Positions 11,213-20,582 of a DNA stretch of 64,000 nt are shown here, piece after piece. Where the stretch lies: NCBI RefSeq assembly GCF_000499845.2, contig NC_023749.2, positions 42,306,658 to 42,370,657 on the forward strand. Direction: 5' to 3'. The notes beneath the pieces were generated by a model, which was given only the letters and a program-made list of their open reading frames with translations, ran no database searches and was not told where the DNA came from. Source of the DNA: Phaseolus vulgaris (Eukaryota; Streptophyta; Magnoliopsida; Fabales; Fabaceae). Numbering within the stretch: position 1 is the stretch's first letter; the number at the start of each line of letters is the position of its first letter. The translations under genes were made by a program, and so were the position numbers.

Positions 11213-12438
11213 ATGGATAGATATTCAAGTGTTGAATCTTCCAAACCACATTCTACTTATAGTGCTTATGTTCTTAATGAATTAAAAGAGGCAAAATGAG
11301 CCCTTGCTCTAAAAGATGAAGCTATGAAAAAGTTGGAAGAAAGATTAGAAAAGGTTGAATTGAAGTAAGAAAAGTCCTCACATTCCATCCATGGAAGACA
11401 CCATTCTCCTAGACATTCTCCCAAAGGTTCTTCCAATGCTCACGATAATGGAGAAGCACATAGAAGAAGGAGAAATCACCATCTTTCTCATGGAGATAGC
11501 CATCACCGTGAAAAAAGACATCACCAAGAAGCCAAGCCTCAATTTCCTTTTGTAAAAGTATATAGCTTTAATGGTGATAGTGATCCTAATGTGTATTTAG
11601 ATTGGGAGGCTAAATGTGAACAAATTTTTCAAGCCTATGAGGTCAATGATGACCAAAAGGTGAAAATAGCCTCTTTAGAATTCTTAGATTATGCCATGAA
11701 AATGGTGGCATAGCATTGTAATGAACATTATATATAGCAAGAGACCTCCCGTGGTTTCTTGGAACGATTTGAAAGAGTGTATGCGCCTTAGATTCGTGCC
11801 ACCACACTTTAGGAAAGACCTATTATTGAAACTCCAATGGTTTCAACAAGGCACGCTAAGTGTGGATGCTTACTTTAAGGAGTTAGAAACGCTTTTACTC
11901 AAAGTAGATATGGATGAAAGTGAGGAAGCTAAGATAGCTAGGTTTGTGAGTGGTCTAAGAAGGGATATTCAAGATATTGTTGAACTTCAAGAGTATTCAT
12001 CTTTGGGATCTTTGGTTAACCTTGCAATGAAGGTTGAATCCCAACTTACAAAGAAAAATGCTTTCAAACTTCTTCTTTCAAACCTAAGGAGTCTAAGCCT
12101 TCTACTTCTACTCATATATCACCAATCAAATCGTCTAGTAAAAAATGTTTTAAATGCTTAGGATATGGTCAGATAGCTTCTAATTGCCCTTCTAAACGTA
12201 ATATGTTTATACATGATGGGGTAGTAGTTAGCGAGCATGATTCTGAAACCTCTAGACATTCCTCACCTTCTAAATTCCCAAGTGAGATTGAGAGCGCAAG
12301 TCCTTGTGAAGGTGACTTATTGATGATAAGGCGGATGTTGGGAACAATTCCAAAATCTTTGGATGATACCCAAAGAGAAAATATTTTTCACACCCGTTGT
12401 CTAATCACTAACAAGTTATGTTCCTTGATTATTGATGG
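11213..12438 (+). pseudogene. A2 gag (and start of protease) pseudogene
   Basis: ATG at 11213 (MDRYSS) matches the gag start of A. A stop (TGA at 11297) in place of a codon after ELKEAK, another stop in the coiled coil, and a frameshift near 11700 (WWH region) break the frame. The longest surviving piece is 11721-12161, with SWNDLKECM, VDAYFKELE and RRDIQDIVELQEY. The zinc knuckle reads CFKCLGYGQIASNCP, so the His ligand is replaced by Gln. After it comes a normal gypsy linker up to LCSLIIDGG, the start of protease including its catalytic Asp, and there the reading runs into LTR sequence at 12439. Confidence 0.75.
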
Positions 12439-13424
12439 AGGAAGAGGCCATCCACCCAAGCACTTAAAGTTCTTCCTTCTAGTCTTCTCAAAATTAAAGA
12501 ATAAATTAAATAAAGAGAGGATCAAGCCTAAAAGAAGACTGCAAGCATTCAAGAATGGGCTCCAATTAATATCTCTCTTTGTAGTTTCTTTTGTATAAAA
12601 ATTAAAAACACATAGAGTAGTGTTTACGAAGGTGCTAAAGAGGGAAACCTAAGACACCTCCTTTGTATAGCACCTTTAGGCGTTAGTTTTAGAAAAGATC
12701 TAGAAGGTGTCTCTTCACTCTCCATTTAGGCGCTAGAATAGGAAGAGTTAGAAGGCTACCTTGCAAAGCTTCTCTTGTAAGCTTCCTTTGTAAATAGTTA
12801 CCGGTCCTCCTCCCTATAAAAGGAAGGCTTAGGTCTTTGAAATAATAAGATTGATTTTGTGAGTAAAGAACCTCTCCCAAATTGGTGAGTGAATTGAGAC
12901 AGACTTGTGTCTTCTTCTCTTATAGTCTTATCTTGAGTGAATTCTTGGTCTCTCAAGTGGCGGCAACTACACTCATCTTGAAGCCAATCATCCTTCAATT
13001 GGCATGCACATTTCCAAGAGCTCCAACCACATAAGTTTCCTTGTTCTTTTCATCTCCTTCTTCCATTTCCATTCCAAAACAAACTCTAAAACATGTCTTT
13101 GTTGTTTCTTGTCATTTCAATCGGTAGATCTTGTTTGTCTTGTGTTTATATTTGGTTGTTTCATTTAGTTTGATGTTCTTGTGATTTTAATTGTGTTTCC
13201 TTAAGTTTTAATCGGTTCATTTGTGTTGTTTCTTGTTTTAATCGGTTCATATGTCCAAATATGGGTTTCTATGTGAGTTTGGCTTGGTTACTTGTGTTTT
13301 GGTGAGTTCTTGAATGATAAGAACATTGATCCAATTCTTAAAAAGTGCCTAATCATATTCCAACTCTTGTTGAATCCATAACATGTTCATATCATATCCA
13401 TATCATGTTATTGGAATCATATCA
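12439..13424 (+). repeat. 3' LTR of element A2 (lacks first 33 bp)
   Basis: It starts at AGGAAGAGG, equivalent to 9002 in the 5' LTR, and ends at the same GGAATCATATCA. The missing start and the fusion to the protease codons at GATGGAGG/GTAGG show a deletion across the pol-LTR boundary. The flank AATTA (13425-13429) completes the target duplication. Confidence 0.85.
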
Positions 13425-13429
13425 AATTA

Positions 13430-13800
13430 TCCCCGTAGAGATTCATGAGAGCTTTCCCCGGTTTCAAAATTTCTTTGCTAAAATTTGATGAGGGAAGGAA
13501 AGTGAACCTAGACTTGCTATATGAAGTCCGCGAGGAGGTGCGTATTAAGGTGGAAGCATTGCAAAGAAGAGTTGAGCTGAGATAGAAAACCCAAGGTTAG
13601 GCCTCAACAGCTCCAAGTTGCCGACTTGGTGATGCGGAAAGCTCATCCCTACCAAATTTGAGAATAAGTTGTCTCCAAAATGGACATGACCATTTCGCAT
13701 AATTGAAGTGTTTGGGAATGGTGCATAAAGGTTAGAAACCTTAGAGGGAAGACCTATCCCCCGGACGTAGAATGCTGCTAATCTTAAGTTTTATTTTAGT
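13430..13800 (+). pseudogene. T1 integrase C-terminus (continues 8968)
   Basis: Conceptual IPVEIHES.PRFQNF picks up exactly where 8963 stops. It runs through LYEVREEV, the ADLVMRKAH segment and IPRT*NAANLKFYF, matching the end of B pol (27214). There is no chromodomain. It contains several stops and frameshifts. Confidence 0.75.
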
Positions 13801-13845
13801 TAAGTTAATAGTTGTTGTTGAACAATGTGGTGTTGAAAAGGTGAC

Positions 13846-13895
13846 GCTCTTTTTCCCTTGAGTAGGGTTTTTTAATGAGGTCACCTAATAAAAGA
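13846..13895 (+). other. Conserved non-coding box after T1 pol
   Basis: CTCTTTTTCCCTTGAGTAGG..TTTTTTAATGAGGTCACC.AATAAAAG is almost the same as 27286-27333 in B, although both lie outside any coding region and the neighbouring bases have diverged. The core CCCT...AGGG can form a small hairpin. Role unknown; it may be an RNA signal of Tat elements. Confidence 0.6.
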
Positions 13896-14039
13896 TTGTT
13901 TGCAAGATGTTGTTTGTTTTCTTTGCCTCTCTTGATTGATTGTGATGCATGATGTGACGACCTTTTCCTCGGAGGAGTTCTTCGAGAAAGGGTCGTGTGA
14001 GCGATTGATTACCATTGGCAGATAAATCGACCTTCCTTG

Positions 14040-14335
14040 GGAAGTCGCACTGTGGGTAAAGTTGCACAAATGCCTCATCCAGACCAGCACATAATAAGTC
14101 AGGCTAACTCGGTGTGAAAGTAATCACTCGAGTCTAGGCACTCAGTGGGATGAGTAAGGTTGCACTAATAGATCACCTGAACCAGTACAAGATAAGTCAA
14201 GCTAGCCCAGTGTGAAAGAAATCACCCGAGTCTAGGCACTCTGTGGGGTAAGTGAAGTTGCATAGATAGGTTGCTCGGTTGATACGCAGTAGACTAGCTC
14301 AGTGTTTGAAGAAAGACCTGAGTGGACGTCTTGTG
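14040..14335 (+). repeat. T1 3' untranslated tandem repeats, period about 98 bp
   Basis: At least two and a half copies of a unit containing TAAGTCAGGCTA.C.CGGTGTGAAAG.AATCAC and GAGTCTAGGCACTC. Copies start at about 14095 and 14193, with a weaker third at about 14288. The position, between pol and the antisense frame, is the same as the tandem array of B, but the unit sequence is different. Confidence 0.65.
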
Positions 14336-14395
14336 TGTAAGTTAGTTTTGTGTTGGTAGGTGAGTCGACCTTCCTCGGTAAGACCCGAAGTAGGT

Positions 14396-14845
14396 ACTCT
14401 GAAAAGGAGCATTGCGACGAAGTTGTAAAAACGCATAGTAAGTTGAGCTAGTACGTGAAAAGAGCAAATCAAGCTCAGAGCAGGGCAGTTGCCCAAATAC
14501 ACGCGATGAGAAATAATATTTGGCAAGATCAAGGCATGTGATCCTTTCCCAAGTTGTGAAGTGCATCTGTCTACATTGAGCTTGAATGTTAGCTCATAGT
14601 AGCCACAAAGTATGGTCCACCAAAAGGTTAGTTTTTCTTTTCAAATCCTTGATATGTCATGATGGAAAAAGTTGGTGCGTATAGTAAGTTATTTGTATAT
14701 GTGGTTGTTATACCTAAGCGCATGTGCGACAGTGTAAGTTTCATTCTCATCGAAAGTCGAACACAATACACGTAAGCAAATAACTAAAGCATAAACAAAT
14801 CATAGCAAAAGTTAAGAGTACGTAAATAAGTTCACAATTACACCA
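14396..14845. other. T1 spacer without recognisable gene
   Basis: This is the stretch between the tandem repeats and the antisense-frame remnant. I see no reading frame or repeat that I can support. Confidence 0.5.
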
Positions 14846-14849
14846 AGGT

Positions 14850-15148
14850 CATCCTGCTACTCTTCTATAAGTTGCCCGTTTACAATCCTTTTACATGGTC
14901 CTAATTGTGAGAAGTCCAAACTCGGGTGGAGGCTGGAGGCTTGCTCGACAGCAACCTCAAAGCCCACCAAGAGAGCTAGGGCAGCTTCCCCTTTGTAAAC
15001 CTCAACCTCGTCAGCAAAGAACTTGTCCTTCTGGACAAGCTCTTGTTGCAGGCTAGAGAGACGATCTTCCAGACAAGTCGCATGCTCGGTGCCTTGCTTA
15101 GTTTTATGGCCTCCTACAGAAGGTAGTGGCCCCCGTGACCACCCTCAC
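14850..15148 (-). pseudogene. T1 antisense-frame remnant, C-terminal part
   Basis: On the minus strand the conceptual end FEVAVEQASSLHPSLDFS...VNGQLIEE matches the end of the antisense protein of B (FEAAREQFACLFPDLDLS...VVDGKVVPAED). Upstream of it is a heptad-like stretch consistent with a coiled coil. Element C interrupts it at 15148/15149. This shows that the antisense frame is an old, inherited part of the Tat family and not an accident of B. Confidence 0.6.
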
Positions 15149-15867
15149 TGATGGAAGAGGCCCCAGCACCCAAAAGAGCGTCTAGGACCAACCTTGCATA
15201 GAGGGCACCCACAAGATGCGTTGAAGCGTCTAAGAGACACAAGAAGCGTCTAGGCCACACAAGAAGCTTCTAGGCCACACAAGGAGCGTCTAAGAGAGTT
15301 GACATCCAAGAAGGGTGACGTCCAAGAAGGCCCAACAAGTGTAGCTTAGTCTTATTTGTGGTGTAAATAGCATAGCATTATGAACCTTTGTTTAAATTCT
15401 AGAAATTAGGATTAAGGAGGAGTTAACCTAGATTAGCTACGGTTTCTAGAAGCTCTCCACTAATCTAGGACGTCCATGTGCAAGTTAGGAGGCCATGTGC
15501 TCCATGTGCTACTCTTTTGGCATTTCTTTTGGCTTGCATTTGATCATCATTTAGGTCATCATTTCAGGTCCTCCTTAGCCTATAAAAAGAGGAGTCAACC
15601 TCATGTATTTCAAGACGATTTTGAGTAATGAAATGCTACCCAAGTGCCATTCAAATTGCTCCCTTGCCAAATTCTCTCTAGAATTAGGTTTTCAGTCTTA
15701 AACCTTCACCCCTAAATGGAGATGGTCGAACCACTCCAACCCTCACTACTCCTCATGCACCTTCAAGGCCACCACACCTCTTAGTAGGGCCTTGTTCCAC
15801 TCTCCTCCACTAAGCTTCCGCAACCATCATCATCAAAATCAAAGAAGAGCTCATAGGAATGCCATCA
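15149..15867 (+). repeat. 5' LTR of element C
   Basis: It starts TGATGGAAGAGG and ends GGAATGCCATCA. A TATA element (CCTATAAAAAGAGG) lies at about 15580. Short internal repeats (for example AAGAAGCGTCTAGGCCACAC) occur in different copy number from the 3' LTR. Confidence 0.85.
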
Positions 15868-17684
15868 CTTGGTATCTAGAGCTATGGTTCTTTCTCCAAG
15901 TTGTTCATCTTTGTTCCAAGTTGTCTTGCTGTTTTTGTGTTTTATTATGATTTGAATGCTTGTTTATTCATTTCAATCGGTGGGTTTTTGTTCAAATTGT
16001 GCTTGAACATCTATTTTCAATTTTGAGTAGGATTCTTGATTTCTTTGTGTTGCTGTTTTTTATTTTTTAGGTATTTGAGTCTTGCTTGACATTTCATTTG
16101 GGTCATATGATGTTCTTGAGTCTTTTCATTTTATGAATCCATAAGTTTTGTCTAAGTCATTTGTTTCCATACTTGTCAACAAATCCCAGTAGTACTCTTC
16201 TTGATTTATTTGTTTCTGGTTTTTTTTTGTTGAATGCTTGATCTGAAATCTGCTGTGTTTTGATCCTTTGGTGCATTTTTATTTTTAGTTTGAGTTCTTA
16301 TTTGTGTGCTAGATCCACACAAATTCCATTACACAAATTCCATTATGTTTTTAAAGTATATCTTTCTGTTTTGCTTTTAGATTTCAGAATCCTCTATTTT
16401 CCACAATTCTGTTTTAGCTGTTTTGCTTATGAAAATTAAATACATCATAAGAAAATTCTGAGCCTCTGGATTTCACTAGTTTGAGGTGTTAGAAAAAGAA
16501 CAAAAAAAGAATCAGTTGAAAAAAAGAAATAGAAAAAAAAAGATAAATCTTACAAAAAAAAGTGTGCAATCCTGACGCTACATCTGACGGTCTTGAGCAC
16601 TGATTTTAAAACAATTATTAAAATTAATTGGTGCATGCGTTTGGAGTGAAACCAACGCCAAAAGTTTGTTAAGATCTTGATTTATTTGTGTATCAAGTTT
16701 CAGAACCAAATACAAAAGAGCCAGCTCAGCATAAATCTTTAAAAGTCACGCATTCTGGACCACAACATTTTTTCAGTGGTGCTGTTTTTGGTTTTTAAAT
16801 CAAATCTAGTGCTATTCCTTAGGTTCCTTTTTGTGTGCCATGCATTATTTGAGTGCCTTTTTATTTGCTTGTCTAATTTCATTTGAACTCTTTCTAGTTG
16901 TGTCATATTTAATTCCATTTTTGTGGTACTGTGTTTTCAAATTAATTTGTTTCTTGCTTTCTTTCTTTGACCTCTAAGCTTTGTGGTGGATTAAATATCA
17001 ATTGGTACTTGTTGAGTGGGAATTGACTTAAGGGGAATCTAGCTTTGCTTAATAGGTGCTGGATTGAAGAATTTAATTACCTAATTTCAAGAGGATCAAA
17101 GGCAAGGGGCAGCAACAAACACATACTAAATACACCACACACCTTGGAAGGCCCAACAAAGAAGAAAAACAACAAAGGGAGTGCAAATAGAAAAACAACA
17201 AAGGGAGTGCCATTTAATTTCTTTGCAATTTAACTTTTGATAATTACTTGTTAATCACGTAATTAGACGGTGAGTGTGTTTTCAAGGGCTCCAAGTGTCC
17301 TAGAAGCCTCACCTAGGGCCGACTAGCTTAAACTTTCAAGCTTAGCATTTGTTAATTGCTTTAATTACGCCAATTGCTTTTGTTTAGTTTCGCTTAATTG
17401 TTTTTGTTTAGCCTTGTTTAAAGCTTTGATAATTTGCTTTAGTTGCTAGATAGTTTGCATTGTTTTTGTTGCATAAAATTTGATTTCTACATGCTCATTG
17501 TGTTTTAAGTGATTTACCTAAAGAAAGATTTGTGTGAAGATCTTGAGGGATAGTTTTTGGCTAAGGCAAAGACTTGGTATTTAAGTAGTCCATTGTGACT
17601 CACCTCTCTTACCTGGAAAACTACCTTCATTAACTTTCCTCATCTTTCTTAAAGTAAAACATTTCTATACACAAAGCTTTAGTC
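15868..17684 (+). other. Element C primer-binding site and leader
   Basis: TTGGTATCTAGAGC (15869-15882) follows the LTR by one base and resembles the initiator tRNA-Met site TGGTATCAGAGC. The rest is a T-rich leader with no frame I trust. Confidence 0.7.
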
Positions 17685-18398
17685 ATGTCTTCTCACTCCT
17701 CAAAATCTCTTAAAAGTGATGTGAAATCCTTGAAATCTCTTTTAAAACAACTTTCCAAGGATATTCAATCAATTTCATCTAAACAATTGGAGAATGAGAC
17801 CAAAACTAATGAATTGACTAAAGCAAAGGATGAGAAGTCTCAAATTTCAAAAAAATTACCTTCTCATGCATCTATCTCTAAAGATCATGATTCTTTTGGG
17901 GAGGGAAGCCTTAGAATAAATGATTATTATCAAGCACACCCTAGAAGACATAGAAGAGATAGAAGAGAACAAGAAAGCCCAAGAGAGGTTAGGGTAGACC
18001 TACCCCATTTCCATGGAAAAGAAAATGTAGAAGCTTGCTTAGATTGGGAAATGAGGGTAGAAAAATTGTTTGCTTCCCATAAAGTAAAGAAGGAAAGAAA
18101 GATACAAAAGAAAAGAGAGGAAGACGAAAGGGAAGCTAAAGAAAAAGAAAAAGAAAAGCCAAGTGAGGGGTGGTGTGAATCTAGAAAGAATGAGGAATAT
18201 CTTATAACACCCCTTACAAGCATATTAAAAATAGAAAATCAAGATAAAACCCTTGAGAAACAAAAGGCGTGGGAGAAGAGTGTTCCTTCCCACAAGGTCA
18301 TTCAACAAGACAAAAGAATTAAAAACACCTTTGAAAATATGCTTCTTGTTGAACAACCTAGCCTTACTTTTTTTGTAAAGGAACACTTGCAAGCCTAG
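17685..18398 (+). CDS. Truncated gag-derived protein of element C
   Basis: An open frame of 237 codons. The N-terminal 60 residues are Ser/Lys-rich and helical (SLKSLLKQLSKDIQSI). A gag signature follows at about residues 100-130 (VDLPHFHGKENVEACLDWE, EKLF). Directly after that, where gag normally has its large helical core, there is a Lys/Glu-rich run (KKREEDEREAKEKEKEK). There is no zinc knuckle, so most of gag has been deleted but the remainder kept an open frame. It may still be expressed; function as gag is doubtful. Confidence 0.6.
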   Translation: MSSHSSKSLKSDVKSLKSLLKQLSKDIQSISSKQLENETKTNELTKAKDEKSQISKKLPSHASISKDHDSFGEGSLRINDYYQAHPRRHRRDRREQESPREVRVDLPHFHGKENVEACLDWEMRVEKLFASHKVKKERKIQKKREEDEREAKEKEKEKPSEGWCESRKNEEYLITPLTSILKIENQDKTLEKQKAWEKSVPSHKVIQQDKRIKNTFENMLLVEQPSLTFFVKEHLQA

Positions 18399-18461
18399 TC
18401 AAAAAAGAAGAATCCTTGAAAGAGGCTTGCATAGATAAAGATGAAGTAGATTATTTCTCAT

Positions 18462-19703
18462 GTGTTAAGATATCACCAAGTGAAGGTCAAGTTATCTATA
18501 GGCATCTACAAAGACAAATTTTTATGTGAGCTAGTGCCTAAAGAAACTTGTCATGTCTTATTGAGACAACCATTGCAAAATGTACAAATTCTCATAAACA
18601 ATGGTTGTAACAACAAGACTACCTTTACACATAAGAGAAAAATTCTTCATGAAGGAGAACTCATGGGCCAAATTAGAGTTGATAAAACTCTAGAGCTTTT
18701 AAAAGGAAAACTTTTGTCACCCATGAGAAAGGAGGTTCAAAGATATTACCCTAGATACATTTCTTGTTTTAAAACTACACCTAAGACAATGTCTCATGAA
18801 CTCTATACTCCTTCACCTTTTGCAAATGATCCTTGGGAAGACACAAGCCTAAAGTTCATATTAGAGCTTCCTAGGACAACAAAAGGTTTTGATTCCATTT
18901 TCATGGATATGGATAAACTCTTCTCTAGAGAAGTGATACATCTTCATGGTTTATCCTCAAACATAGTGTTGGATAGAGCTCCAAATTTCGCAAACCATGA
19001 TTTGAGGATTATCTTGGGAAAACTTGCAACTAAGTTGTACACTTTAAATTCTTATCATCCTCAAAAGAATGGTCAAAATACAATTGAAAACCTAGCTCTT
19101 CCTACTATGCCTAGAGTAATCATAAGAGACAACCACAACTCTTGGGATGAGTATCCTTTTTCTATTGAGCATGCATACAATAGAGTAGTCCACAAGACTA
19201 CTAATATTTCTACATTTGAAGTTGTATGTGAACATAGTCCTCTTTCTCTTTTTGAGTTGTTACCACTTCCTAAAGGAATTATGCCTAAGGAAAAAGTAAC
19301 CACTATTGAAAATCTTACAAAGCATAAGAGGATTAGAGAACACATACAACCATCAAAAGAGAAATATTGCGAAAAGTTGCCAAAGACAAAAGAAAAACAA
19401 AAATGGCAACTTCATACAATTGCGTTTTCTCCAATTGCTCACATTAACTCCTTTGCTTTGTTTCAAGATTCCCATAGATGGACATTTGATCCGGGAGGAC
19501 AAACCTTAACGAAGCAAGAGGCTGCTATTCAAGATCAAGTCTGTAGATCTGAGGATAGATCTTCTCAAGAAGGAGGAAATGATGGACACCATCCAGCCAC
19601 ATTCATCCCCCTAGTTGAAGAAAAAGCATTGGATTTGAGGACAAATCCTTTTCAAGAGGGAAGGGATGATGGAAGAGGCCCCAACACCCAAAAGAGCGTC
19701 TAG
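18462..19703 (+). pseudogene. Protease-end/integrase fusion frame of element C, catalytically dead
   Basis: 413 codons, open. Residues about 10-60 match the region that follows gypsy protease (IGIYKDKFLCELVP, CHVLL, NNK.TFTHKRK). From about residue 64 the sequence switches directly to integrase (HEGELMGQIRVDKTLELL, PWEDTSLKFILELPR, YHPQKNGQNTIENL, FSIEHAYNR, STFEVV), so RT and RNase H are absent. The first catalytic Asp is Lys (LKFILELPR), the catalytic Glu is Thr (GQNT), and the second His and first Cys of the zinc domain are lost (MGQ, RYISC). It cannot be an active integrase. The last residues run into the 3' LTR. Confidence 0.75.
19651..19666 (+). other. Polypurine tract of element C
   Basis: TTCAAGAGGGAAGGGA directly precedes the TG of the 3' LTR. 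This is the usual plus-strand primer of reverse transcription. Confidence 0.8.
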
Positions 19704-20401
19704 GACCAACTTTGCATAGAGGGAACCCACAAGATGCGTTGAAGCGTCTAAGAGACACAAGAAGCGTCTAGGCCACACAAGGAGCGTCTAAGAGAGTTGA
19801 CATCCAAGAAGGGTGACGTCTAAGAAGGCCCAACAAGTGTAGCTTAGTCTTATTTGTGGTGTAAATAGCATAGTGTAAATAGCCTTATGAACCTTTGTTT
19901 AAATTCTAGAAATTAGGATTAAGGAGGAGTTAACCTAGATTAACTACGGTTTCTAGAAGCTCTCCACTAATCTAGGACGTCCATGTGCAAGTTAGGAGGC
20001 CATGTGCACCCATGTGCCATGTGCTCCATGTGCCTCCATGTGCTACTCTTTTGGCATTTCTTTTGGCTTGCATTTGATCATCATTTAGGTCATCATTTCA
20101 GGTCCTCCTTAGCCTATAAAAAGAGGAGCCAACCTCATGTATTTCAAGACTATTTTGAGTAATGAAATGTTGCCCAAATGCCATTCAAATTGCTCCCTTG
20201 CTAAATTCTCTCTAGAATTAGGTTTTTAGTCTTCAACCTTCACCCCCAAATGGAGATGGCCGAACCACTCCAACCCTCACTACTCCTCATGCACCTTCAA
20301 GGCCACCACACCTCTTAGCAGGGCCTTGTTCCACTCTCCTCCACTAAGCTTCCGCAACCATCATCATCAAAATCAAAGAAGAGCTCATAGGAATGCCATC
20401 A
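19667..20401 (+). repeat. 3' LTR of element C
   Basis: It starts TGATGGAAGAGG and ends GAATGCCATCA. Most differences from the 5' LTR are in short tandem repeats: one AAGAAGC.TCTAGGCCACAC unit fewer, an extra TAGTGTAAATAG duplication near 19872, and a longer CCATGTGC run around 20008-20042. Confidence 0.85.
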
Positions 20402-20582
20402 CACACTTTCTTCATCATCTAGGCCCAACAAAGAGTCCTCTAGGTAGGATATGATGTCAACGTCGAAATCCCATAGACCATTCCTCCTCTAGATTTCTGC
20501 ACCCCCTTCAAGATGACCCGGTGTGGTGGGAAGGGCGGTAGAGGGTTGTGGAGGAGGGGCCGCGTTTGAAGCCGCCTGACCC
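20402..20582 (-). pseudogene. T1 antisense-frame remnant, middle part
   Basis: Read on the minus strand it has a Pro/Ala-rich stretch (AASNAAPPPQPSTALPTTPG), then a stop, then an acidic run ending near LEDSLLGLDDEESV. In the antisense protein of B a Pro-rich segment also lies upstream of the coiled coil, so this fits as the continuation of 14850-15148 beyond element C. The match is in composition and order more than sequence. Confidence 0.4.

Larger units (their letters stand above)
8969..13424 (+). mobile_element. Element A2: Ty3/gypsy element with internal deletion, inserted in T1 integrase
   Basis: TG...CA element bounded by the perfect 5-bp duplication AATTA. It has a 1017-bp 5' LTR, an initiator-Met-like primer site, a 1.2-kb leader, a damaged gag, and the first codons of protease. 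It then jumps directly into the 3' LTR, which lacks its first 33 bp. RT, RNase H and integrase are gone, removed with the start of the 3' LTR in one deletion. The LTRs differ at roughly 2 percent of sites by eye, so this is a fairly recent insertion. Gag and leader resemble element A, and A2 looks like a relative of the pol-carrying parent of A. Confidence 0.85.
15149..20401 (+). mobile_element. Element C: non-autonomous Ty3/gypsy element with RT and RNase H deleted
   Basis: TG...CA element with LTRs of 719 bp (5') and 735 bp (3'). It has an initiator-Met-type primer site, a 1.8-kb leader, a shortened gag frame, a protease-end/integrase fusion frame and a clean polypurine tract. Flanks CTCAC (15144-15148) and CACAC (20402-20406) agree at 4 of 5 bases, acceptable as an aged target duplication. 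It sits within the antisense frame of T1. Confidence 0.85.
4131..20582 (+). mobile_element. Element T1: old degraded Tat-lineage Ty3/gypsy element, split by A2 and C
   Basis: A composite of 4131-8968, 13425-15148 and 20402-20582. Read together these follow the order of element B: LTR end, primer site (GGCGCCCACCGTGGGG), gag, protease, RT, RNase H, a second RNase H, integrase without chromodomain, a conserved spacer box, tandem repeats, and the C-terminal part of an antisense reading frame. Numerous stops and frameshifts mark it as old. It has lost most of its 5' LTR; its 3' end is cut off exactly where the LTR of B begins. Element A2 is inserted in the integrase region and element C in the antisense gene, so T1 is the oldest layer of the left half. 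Confidence 0.8.
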
